In this document: piece by piece, positions 1-4,878 of the stretch
Layout: each line of letters starts with the position of its first letter
Numbering within the stretch: position 1 is the stretch's first letter
The notes under the pieces: generated by a model
Seen by the model: the letters and a program-made list of their open reading frames with translations, nothing else
What the model was told of the DNA's origin: nothing
Databases searched by the model: none
Assembly (NCBI GenBank): GCA_009782085.1
Contig: WQUN01000259.1
Location: 1 to 8,347 of the forward strand
Direction of reading: 5' to 3'
Source of the DNA: Bacillota bacterium
GTDB taxonomy: Bacteria > Bacillota > Clostridia > Lachnospirales > WQUN01
Length of the DNA: 8,347 nt
Program-made: the position numbers and the translations under genes

Positions 1-78
1 ACACGATAAAAAAGGATGGGCGTCCCCTGCGATTTTCCCGCGAAAATTTGCCGCGCCGTCACAGCGGATTGATTTGAC

Positions 79-98
79 AAGCGGCACATATACCGCTT
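79..98 (-). other. Small stem-loop downstream of the SCIFF gene
   Basis: On the minus strand AAGCGG, an 8-nt loop and CCGCTT form a perfect 6-bp stem beginning 22 nt after the scfA stop codon. There is no uridine run after it, so it is not a canonical terminator. It could be an RNA-stabilising or partly terminating hairpin that sets the precursor-to-maturase ratio if the maturase gene follows to the left. Nothing convincingly coding is visible in 1-119, although minus-strand T6 at 8-13 might belong to a terminator near the window edge. Confidence 0.35.
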
Positions 99-119
99 AA
101 CCACATAAATCCACACGTA

Positions 120-266
120 TTACTTATTCCCGTTTTCGCAGGCCTGGTTGGCGACCGTGCAGGACGTCTTGCAGGCGGATTGGCACGAGGCCTGGCATTC
201 GCCGCAGCCGCGGCCTTTTTTCGTGTTCTGAAGCAGCGCCGTTTTGACCGTCTTTATATGTTTCAC
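120..266 (-). CDS. scfA: SCIFF ranthipeptide precursor (six-cysteine peptide)
   Basis: This encodes a 48-residue peptide that begins MKHIKTVKTA, the usual SCIFF leader start. Six cysteines lie at positions 21, 24, 28, 32, 36 and 43, in the core CGECQASCQSACKTSC followed by TVANQAC. SCIFF peptides are ribosomal precursors that a radical SAM/SPASM maturase (ScfB, CteB type) crosslinks by thioether bonds. In the studied Clostridium thermocellum peptide the reported bond joins Cys32 and Thr37, and both residues occur here at the same numbers. The start is GTG at 264-266, preceded 5 nt upstream by a strong GGAGGAGGG ribosome binding site (272-280). Length and cysteine spacing match the family. The maturase gene is expected just beyond the left edge, because the minus strand runs off the window. 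The biological role of SCIFF peptides is not settled. Confidence 0.95.
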   Translation of the reverse strand: MKHIKTVKTALLQNTKKGRGCGECQASCQSACKTSCTVANQACENGNK

Positions 267-311
267 TCTAACCCTCCTCCGGTTTCCGAATAATAGCAAT
301 GGAGCGAATGG

Positions 312-340
312 AGTATAGCATATTTCGATCGTATTGCCAA
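312..340 (-). promoter_or_regulatory. Sigma-A-type promoter of scfA
   Basis: On the minus strand TTGGCA (340-335) and TATACT (317-312) are separated by 17 nt, with an extended -10 TG dinucleotide one base upstream of the -10 box. Transcription would start near 305, leaving a leader of about 40 nt before the GTG start of scfA. Its -35 box faces that of the divergent promoter at 354-381, with only 13 nt between the two -35 boxes. Confidence 0.75.
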
Positions 341-353
341 ATATAAAATTTTT

Positions 354-381
354 TTGACAAATGGAAGATGTATGGTATAAT
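354..381 (+). promoter_or_regulatory. Strong sigma-A promoter, rightward
   Basis: A perfect TTGACA (354-359) and a perfect TATAAT (376-381) are separated by 16 nt, with an extended -10 TGG (373-375). An A/T-rich, UP-like stretch lies just upstream (341-353). The predicted start is near 388. This is the only convincing promoter before rqcH, so it should drive both the structured leader and any readthrough into rqcH and the MATE gene. Confidence 0.88.
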
Positions 382-387
382 ACGTAT

Positions 388-529
388 AGATCCGAACAGA
401 AAGGGAGCGTCGTTGAGACCGTCCGCTCCCTGGCTGTAGCTGCGACCGCAAGGTTAGCGGCTGGCTAAATTCTAACGTGCAAGAAAAATAGCCGCCTGCT
501 TGCGCAAAAAAACAGGGCGGTTATTTTTT
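388..529 (+). ncRNA. Structured leader or small RNA upstream of rqcH
   Basis: The segment between a near-consensus promoter and an intrinsic terminator is about 140 nt and has no open frame with a ribosome binding site. Visible structures are a 7-bp stem (403-409 with 424-430, GGGAGCG/CGCTCCC), a GCAA-tetraloop hairpin (439-447 with 452-461, one bulged A at 456), and the terminator. Alternatives compete with these: TTAGC (454-458) pairs with GCTAA (464-468), and GCGGCT (457-462) pairs with AGCCGC (490-495) in the 5' arm of the terminator. That last pairing would act as an antiterminator. I compared it by eye with SRP RNA, 6S RNA, T-box, c-di-GMP, ZTP, fluoride and guanidine elements and recognised none. 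It is either an attenuator or riboswitch for rqcH, or a stand-alone small RNA. Confidence 0.6.
487..529 (+). terminator. Intrinsic terminator or attenuator before rqcH
   Basis: The 5' arm AATAGCCGCCTG (487-498) pairs with CAGGGCGGTTATT (513-525) over 12 bp, including one G-T wobble and one bulged G. A run of T follows at 524-529. The loop is 14 nt and contains the self-complementary TTGCGCAA. The terminator lies about 80 nt before the rqcH start, with no clear promoter between, so complete termination would silence rqcH. Conditional termination is therefore likely. A second, weaker hairpin (542-547 with 557-562, TGCTAT/ATAGCA) follows, with TATTTT after it. Confidence 0.75.
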
Positions 530-594
530 ACCTTTAAGAACTGCTATGTTCAGATAATAGCATATTTTGGGAATTGCAACAAGGACAATTCATT

Positions 595-598
595 AGGA
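595..598 (+). promoter_or_regulatory. Ribosome binding site that fixes the rqcH start
   Basis: AGGA lies 10 nt before the ATG at 609 but only 1 nt before the in-frame GTG at 600. The ATG is therefore the likely start. It also gives the family-typical N-terminus MPLDGV rather than one with three extra residues. Confidence 0.65.
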
Positions 599-608
599 CG
601 TGATAGCC

Positions 609-2339
609 ATGCCTCTGGACGGCGTCTGTATCGCGAGCTTGGTAAAGGAGCTCCGCGAAACGCTTTTGGACGGGCGGATCGAAAAAATATACCAGCCAGA
701 GCGGGACGACGTGATCTGGCACGTGCGCGCCCGGGGCGCGGGGCGGAAGCTCCTGCTGTCCGCGAACCCGTCCCAGCCGCGGCTCTGCCTGACCGGGGAA
801 AGCCGGGAGAACCCGATGCAGGCCCCGCTTTTCTGCATGGTCATGCGGAAGCGCCTGACGGGCGGCAAAATCGTCGGCGTCACCCAGCCCGGCTTCGAGC
901 GCATCGTGGAGATAACGGTCGAGTCCCGAAGCGAGATGGGCGACCTGTCCGCGAAAAAGTGCGTGATCGAGCTTATGGGCAAGCACAGCAACATCATTTT
1001 GACCGACGAAAACGGGATCGTTCTGGACGCGGCCAAGCGCGCCTCCCTCGACGTCAGCTCCGTGCGGGAGATTTTGCCGGGAAAGCCATACTCCCCGCCG
1101 CCGTCTAAGGACAAACAAGACCCGCTGGCGGCGTCCGGCGCGGAATTTATCGCGAACATCCGCCGTATGGCCGGCCAGAAGCTGCAGAACGCGGTTTATC
1201 AGTCGTACAGCGGGATAAGCCCCCTGATGGGCAGCGAGATATGCGTCCGCGCGGGCCTCGACCCCGGCGTTTACGCGGGGGAGCTTTCAGACGACGGCCT
1301 GGAAAGGCTCCGGCGCTCATTTGCCGCCGTTTTTGCCTTGGTCATGGCCGGCGAGTTCGAGAACCTGATATATACGGACGAGCGCGGCAGGATGACAGAC
1401 TTTTCCGCGATAGACCTTACCTTTCTGTCCGGTGGGCGGCGCCGTTTCGCCTCGCCGTCGGAGATGCTGGAGGTCTTTTACGCCGAGCGGGACGCGGCCT
1501 ACAGAACCGGCCAAAAGACCGCCGACCTCCGGAAGCTGATCGGCCAGCATATGGAGCGCTGCGCCAGGAAAGCGGAGTCCTACGCCCGGACGATGAAGGA
1601 CATAGAGGACAGGGACAGGCTCCGTATCTGCGGCGAGGCAGTCATGTCGGGGCTGCACGAGATAAAAAAAGGCATGACCTCCTACACCGTTCCGAACTAC
1701 TGGGACGAAAGCGGCGGGGACATAACCGTCAGCCTGGACCCGGACCTCAGCCCGCCGGAAAACGCGCAGGCGTATTTCAAAAAGTACGGCAAGGCGAAGC
1801 GCGCCTTCGCCGCGCTGGGGGATCAGATCAGGCGCAACGATGAGGACATGCTCTATCTGGAAGGGGTCATGACAAGCCTCCCGAACGTAGCCGACGAGGC
1901 TGACGCGGCGGAGATCCGGGAGGAACTCGCGCAGACGGGCTTCCTGAAAAAGAGCGGCGGAAAGGCCGCCGCCCGCCCGAAAAAGCCGAAGCCGCTCCAT
2001 TTTGTGACAAAGGACGGCTTCGACGTGTACGTCGGGAAGAACAACGTCCAGAACGACGAGCTGACGATGAGGTTCGCGTCTAACCGCGACATTTGGCTCC
2101 ATGTTAGGAACGTCCCGGGCTCCCATGTGATTCTCAGGGTTCCGGCGGGAAAAGAGGCGTCCGCGGAGGCCGTATACGAGGCGGCGGAACTTGCCGCGCG
2201 CTTCAGCAAGGCCAAGGACGCGCCGTCGGCGCAGGTGGACTATACCCTTAGAAAGAACGTGAAAAAGCCGTCCGGCGCGAAGCCTGGGTTTGTGGTCTAC
2301 GACAATTATAAGACGGCGACAGTGAGGATGGCGGAATGA
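609..2339 (+). CDS. rqcH: RqcH, NFACT-family ribosome quality control protein
   Basis: A 576-residue, full-length NFACT protein (YloA/FbpA/Rqc2 homologue). In Bacillus subtilis RqcH binds stalled 50S-peptidyl-tRNA and recruits tRNA-Ala to add a C-terminal alanine tail that marks the nascent chain for degradation; related proteins were earlier described as fibronectin binding. The N-terminal NFACT-N domain begins MPLDGV and includes LLLSANPSQPRLCLT (about 48-62), FCMVMRKRL (about 75-83) and ELMGKHSNIIL (about 121-131). A helical region follows (about 175-235), then a charged, coiled-coil-like middle (about 295-445). The C-terminal NFACT-R domain (about 463-560) carries DIWLHVRNVPGSHVI (from about 494) and ends with the usual KKPSGAKPG and VVYDNYKTATV. 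The key Asp-Arg pair at 97-98 of B. subtilis RqcH reads Glu97-Arg98 here. The stop overlaps the next start (ATGA). Expression probably depends on readthrough of the upstream terminator. Confidence 0.95.
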   Translation: MPLDGVCIASLVKELRETLLDGRIEKIYQPERDDVIWHVRARGAGRKLLLSANPSQPRLCLTGESRENPMQAPLFCMVMRKRLTGGKIVGVTQPGFERIVEITVESRSEMGDLSAKKCVIELMGKHSNIILTDENGIVLDAAKRASLDVSSVREILPGKPYSPPPSKDKQDPLAASGAEFIANIRRMAGQKLQNAVYQSYSGISPLMGSEICVRAGLDPGVYAGELSDDGLERLRRSFAAVFALVMAGEFENLIYTDERGRMTDFSAIDLTFLSGGRRRFASPSEMLEVFYAERDAAYRTGQKTADLRKLIGQHMERCARKAESYARTMKDIEDRDRLRICGEAVMSGLHEIKKGMTSYTVPNYWDESGGDITVSLDPDLSPPENAQAYFKKYGKAKRAFAALGDQIRRNDEDMLYLEGVMTSLPNVADEADAAEIREELAQTGFLKKSGGKAAARPKKPKPLHFVTKDGFDVYVGKNNVQNDELTMRFASNRDIWLHVRNVPGSHVILRVPAGKEASAEAVYEAAELAARFSKAKDAPSAQVDYTLRKNVKKPSGAKPGFVVYDNYKTATVRMAE

Positions 2340-3742
2340 GCCTGCGGATGGAAAACAATTTGACGGAGGGCAGCGCGCTCAAAAAGCTCGTGTCTTTCGC
2401 CTTGCCTTTTTTGGCGGCAAATATCATGCAATCGCTGTACAACGTGGCGGACATGCTGATCGTCGGGCAGTTCGGCTCCGCCGACGGCATGGCCGGCGTG
2501 AACATCGGCGGCCAGGTCACGTTCGTGCTGACCAACGCGGTCATCGGCCTGTGCGTCGGCGCGACCGCGCTGATCGGGCAATACGTGGGCAAAGGCGACA
2601 TGTACGCGCTTAAACGCGTGACCTCCACGATCATATCCGTACTGATACTGAGCTCCGTCGCGCTGACCGCGGCGGTGCTCGCGTTCATCGGCCCCGTTCT
2701 CCGCCTGATTCAGACGCCCGCCGATTCCTACGCGGATAGCCGGGCGTTCCTGACGGTCACGGTTTCGGGGCTGATCTTCATCTTCGGCTACAACGCCCTC
2801 GCCGCCATTTTGAGGGGCATGGGCGACAGCAAGCGGCCCTTTTATTTCGTGAGCGTCGCCTGCGTGACCAACGTCCTGCTGGACCTGCTCTTCGTGGCGG
2901 CGCTCAGATGGTCCGCGTTCGGCGCGGCCCTGGCGACGGTCATCTCCCAGGCGCTCAGCATGTTCCTGTGCATAATCTACATGACCAGGCACGGCTTCCA
3001 GTTCGATTTCCGGCTGAAATCCTACAGGATATACAAAGACCAACTCGCGCTGATACTCAAGATCGGCCTGCCCGCCGGCTTTCAGAACGCCATTGTCAGC
3101 ATTTCCTTCCTGTTTGTCACGGCGGTGGTCAACATGACGAGCGGGGGCAGCTCGATCCCCTCCGCCGCGGCGGGCGCGGTCGGCAAGTTCAACAGCTTCG
3201 CCTATATGCCCGCCGCCGCCATGAGCGCGTCGATAGCGACTATGAGCGCCCAGAGTTTCGGGGCCGGAAAGCTTGACCGGGCGGTCAAGTCCTGCAAGAT
3301 GGGCATGGCTTTTTCGATCGCGGTGCTGTACATATTTTTCGGCTTCGTGCAGCTTTTCCCCGAAAGCGTGCTCCGCGTCTTCTCGAGCGACCCGGCGCTG
3401 ATAAAAGCCGGAGTCGCTTACATACGGGGGGTTGCCTTCGATTTTCTGCTGGTTCCGGTCATTTTCTGCGTGAACGGGCTTTTCATAGGCGGCGGGCATA
3501 CGTTTTTCACGCTTATGAACAGCGTGATGTCGTCCGTATTGCTGAGGGTCCCCGTCTGTTATCTGCTCGGGATAACGCTTAACATGGGGCTTTTCGGCGT
3601 CGGCCTGGGCGTGCCCGTCGCGAGCGCGGGCTCCCTGATAGCCATTGTGATTTTTTTGCTTACGGGCAGGTGGAAGCGGAACGCGATCAAACACGCGGAC
3701 GGGGGAAGCGAATTCGGAACCTGCGCCCAACCCCCGGAATGA
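2336..3742 (+). CDS. MATE-family multidrug/toxin exporter
   Basis: A 468-residue inner-membrane protein with about 12 hydrophobic segments in two homologous halves, the normal size for MATE transporters. These export organic cations, drugs or metabolites in exchange for Na+ or H+. Family marks are the start ENNLTEGSALKKLVSFALP, the first helix with LYNVADMLIVGQF (about 34-46), AILRGMGDSKRP (about 157-168), NVLLDLLFV (about 178-186), the start of the second half with GLPAGFQNAIVS, and the segment SIATMSAQSFGAGKLDRA at about 300-320. The ATG overlaps the rqcH stop by 4 nt, and GAGGA at 2324-2328 lies 7 nt upstream inside rqcH. A second in-frame ATG at 2348 is less well placed. Translational coupling to rqcH is likely, though a functional link is not evident. 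Substrate unknown. It converges with spo0A across an 18-nt gap lacking a clear terminator. Confidence 0.92.
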   Translation: MSLRMENNLTEGSALKKLVSFALPFLAANIMQSLYNVADMLIVGQFGSADGMAGVNIGGQVTFVLTNAVIGLCVGATALIGQYVGKGDMYALKRVTSTIISVLILSSVALTAAVLAFIGPVLRLIQTPADSYADSRAFLTVTVSGLIFIFGYNALAAILRGMGDSKRPFYFVSVACVTNVLLDLLFVAALRWSAFGAALATVISQALSMFLCIIYMTRHGFQFDFRLKSYRIYKDQLALILKIGLPAGFQNAIVSISFLFVTAVVNMTSGGSSIPSAAAGAVGKFNSFAYMPAAAMSASIATMSAQSFGAGKLDRAVKSCKMGMAFSIAVLYIFFGFVQLFPESVLRVFSSDPALIKAGVAYIRGVAFDFLLVPVIFCVNGLFIGGGHTFFTLMNSVMSSVLLRVPVCYLLGITLNMGLFGVGLGVPVASAGSLIAIVIFLLTGRWKRNAIKHADGGSEFGTCAQPPE

Positions 3743-3760
3743 CGGGCTGAAAACGGATCC

Positions 3761-4558
3761 TTACCGCCGCATCTCGTACAGCTCCGCCAGCGACGAAATA
3801 AGCACGCTGTTCGTCGGCTTGGGTTCGCCGGCGTCCCCGTAGCCCAAAAGCTCCCGGTAGTTTTTTCCGTAGCCCTTGGCCCAGGTCGAGTCGATGGCGT
3901 GGCGGATCGCCCTCTCCGCCCGCGTCGGGGTCGTTTTGAACTCCCGCGCGATGGCCGGGTAGAGGGTCTTTGTTATGCCGCCGAGCGCCGCCGGGTCCTC
4001 TATCCCCATGACGACGGCGTATTTCAGATAGCCGTAGCCCTTGAGGCTCGTGGATATCTGCATTTTGTGCAGCAGATCCGTGACAAACGCCTCGATCTCC
4101 CTGCGCCGGCTGTTTTTTACCGGAGGCGCGGCGCTTGCCGCCGGCGCGAGGGCGGCGGGCGGCGCGGCGCCCTTTTTCGACTCATATATCTCCAGGGCGC
4201 GCCTGATCAGCAGATCCACGTCTATCGGCTTCACCATGTAATAATCCGCGCCGGCCTCCAGGGCCTTCCTGGTGACGTGCTCCTGGCTTATCCCCGTGAT
4301 CATGACGCACACCGCCGGCTTCTCCTCCGGCGGGAGCTTGCCGAGCTCCTCCAGTATGTAGAGTCCGTCCTTTTTCGGGAGCGCCACGTCCAAAAGCGCC
4401 ACGTCGGCGCGGGACCCGAGGATAAGCTCCAGCCCGGCCTCCCCGTCCGCCGCCGAGCCGGCGAGCTCAAAGCGGCCGTCCAGCGCCAGCGCGTCCTCGA
4501 TGCACCTGCGCCACTGGTCGTTGTCCTCTATTATGGCAAACCTGATCTTGCCGTCCAT
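3761..4558 (-). CDS. spo0A: Spo0A, sporulation master response regulator
   Basis: A 265-residue cytoplasmic transcription factor, essentially the length of B. subtilis Spo0A (267). The receiver domain (1-125) shows acidic residues Glu11 and Asp12, phosphoacceptor Asp57 in DVALLDVALPKKDG, Thr88 in VMITG, and Lys110 in YYMVKPID. An Ala/Pro-rich linker (about 129-148) follows. The Spo0A-specific DNA-binding domain (about 152-265) shows LKGYGYLKYAV, GGITKTLYPAIA, the recognition region TTPTRAERAIRHAIDSTW (209-226) and the terminal KPTNS segment. Phosphorylated Spo0A binds 0A boxes (TGTCGAA) and launches sporulation. The start has GGAGG at 4566-4570, 7 nt upstream. The gene is not preceded by spoIVB, the common neighbour in many Firmicutes, so it may be a relocated main copy or a paralogue. 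Its upstream region holds a promoter, two exact 0A boxes and a MITE-like insertion. Confidence 0.94.
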   Translation of the reverse strand: MDGKIRFAIIEDNDQWRRCIEDALALDGRFELAGSAADGEAGLELILGSRADVALLDVALPKKDGLYILEELGKLPPEEKPAVCVMITGISQEHVTRKALEAGADYYMVKPIDVDLLIRRALEIYESKKGAAPPAALAPAASAAPPVKNSRRREIEAFVTDLLHKMQISTSLKGYGYLKYAVVMGIEDPAALGGITKTLYPAIAREFKTTPTRAERAIRHAIDSTWAKGYGKNYRELLGYGDAGEPKPTNSVLISSLAELYEMRR

Positions 4559-4585
4559 TTTACTGCCTCCAGGGCTTGGATTTAT

Positions 4586-4694
4586 GGCAACCTCGATAAA
4601 CCCTTTTTGTCATTCTGAGCGCAGCGAAGAATCTTATGTTTTGGCTGTTTAAGATCCTTCGCTTCGCTCAGGATGACAGTTTTTAGAAGTTGCC
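4586..4694. mobile_element. MITE-like palindromic element in the spo0A leader
   Basis: A 109-bp imperfect palindrome. The ends are GGCAAC (4586-4591) and GTTGCC (4689-4694). The inner arms are GTCATTCTGAGCGCAGCGAA (from 4609) and the inverted partner TTCGCTTCGCTCAGGATGAC (4658-4677), and the centre is short. The 4 bp outside both ends are TTAT (4582-4585 and 4695-4698), consistent with a target-site duplication. It has no coding capacity. Palindromes with the core TCATTCTGAGCG are, as I recall, scattered through many bacterial genomes. It lies between the apparent spo0A promoter and the spo0A ribosome binding site, so its hairpin would be present in the mRNA. Confidence 0.75.
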
Positions 4695-4702
4695 TTATAT
4701 GG

Positions 4703-4731
4703 ATTATACGCCGGCCAATGGCCCGTGACAA
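4703..4731 (-). promoter_or_regulatory. Putative sigma-A promoter of spo0A
   Basis: On the minus strand TTGTCA (4731-4726, five of six consensus bases) and a perfect TATAAT (4708-4703) are separated by 17 nt. Transcription would begin near 4696, right at the edge of the palindromic element, giving a leader of about 137 nt. An inverted repeat overlaps the -35 box. No sigma-H-type sequence was recognised. Confidence 0.6.
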
Positions 4732-4741
4732 TATTATTGTC
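4727..4741. promoter_or_regulatory. Inverted repeat over the spo0A -35 box (possible operator)
   Basis: GACAATATTATTGTC is a perfect 7-bp inverted repeat around one central base. It overlaps the -35 box of the putative spo0A promoter and runs into the first 0A box. A dimeric regulator could bind here; this is inferred from symmetry and position only. Confidence 0.4.
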
Positions 4742-4744
4742 GAA
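4738..4744 (+). promoter_or_regulatory. 0A box (Spo0A binding site), promoter-proximal
   Basis: TGTCGAA is an exact match to the Spo0A-box heptamer. It lies 7 bp upstream of the -35 box of the putative spo0A promoter, on the opposite strand to the gene, and merges with the first 13-nt repeat unit. The position suits direct feedback by Spo0A. A 7-nt match alone can arise by chance. Confidence 0.5.
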
Positions 4745-4845
4745 TTTTCTGGTGGAATTTTCAGGCAGAATTTTCAGGTGGAATTTACGGGTGGAATTTT
4801 CAGTCGGAATTTACTTGTCGAATTTACGGGCGGAATTTTCGGTTC
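4742..4845. repeat. Eight tandem 13-nt repeats upstream of spo0A
   Basis: Eight uninterrupted 13-nt units start at 4742, 4755, 4768, 4781, 4794, 4807, 4820 and 4833. Each begins GAATTT, then TC or AC, then a variable segment, most often GGTG or a near relative (for example GAATTTTCAGGTG and GAATTTACGGGTG). The period is not a multiple of three, so this is not a protein repeat; a 39-nt superperiod makes one frame look like a repetitive peptide by accident. The units before positions 4742 and 4820 end in TGTC, creating exact 0A boxes. The array occupies the gap between the radical SAM operon and spo0A. Confidence 0.9.
4816..4822 (+). promoter_or_regulatory. 0A box (Spo0A binding site), promoter-distal
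   Basis: A second exact TGTCGAA, 78 bp (six repeat units) from the first and at the junction of the sixth and seventh 13-nt units. Other units at these junctions read GTGGAA, GCAGAA, TCGGAA or GCGGAA, which are weaker matches. It could contribute to cooperative Spo0A binding upstream of spo0A, or be a by-product of repeat variation. Confidence 0.35.
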
Positions 4846-4871
4846 ACACGCGCGGCGCCTTTTTTACACAT
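4824..4871 (-). CDS. Possible 15-codon ORF or truncated gene start after the radical SAM gene
   Basis: TAGGAGG overlaps the radical SAM stop codon (TAG at 4881-4879), and an ATG follows 3 nt after GGAGG. The frame encodes MCKKGAARVNRKFRP and stops at 4826-4824 within the 13-nt repeats. The near-perfect ribosome binding site immediately after the upstream stop is typical of the next gene in an operon. The frame itself is very short and its second half is repeat sequence. It is either the stump of a gene overrun by the repeat array, a tiny basic peptide with one cysteine, or a chance arrangement. No known family recognised. Confidence 0.3.
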   Translation of the reverse strand: MCKKGAARVNRKFRP

Positions 4872-4878
4872 TGTCCTC

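Noticed and set aside
16..72. Plus-strand 18-codon frame from an ATG near the left edge
   Set aside because: The purine run touches the start codon, leaving no proper spacing, and the peptide has no recognisable features; probably chance.
388..529. tRNA, SRP RNA, 6S RNA or T-box identity for the leader
   Set aside because: There is no cloverleaf or TTC arm, no SRP core with the GGAAG-type loop, no long closing stem pairing the transcript ends as in 6S RNA, and no T-box core sequence.
600..602. GTG as an alternative start of rqcH
   Set aside because: The AGGA motif is only 1 nt before it, and the family-typical N-terminus begins at the ATG at 609.
500..1159. Long frames on both strands overlapping the start of rqcH
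   Set aside because: They are shadows in G+C-rich coding DNA with Arg/Ala/Gly-rich translations, while the rqcH frame is a clear family match.
2306..3730. Long minus-strand frame opposite the MATE gene
   Set aside because: It is a low-complexity Arg/Ala/His/Gly-rich translation antisense to a clear membrane transporter, with no ribosome binding site or family signature.
3729..3760. Possible bidirectional terminator between the MATE gene and spo0A
   Set aside because: Only a 4-bp CCCG/CGGG stem is visible (3733-3746), with no T run on either strand.
4742..4845. Short regular repeats considered as a CRISPR array
   Set aside because: The units are 13 nt and directly adjacent with no unique spacers, and no cas genes are present, so this is a tandem repeat.
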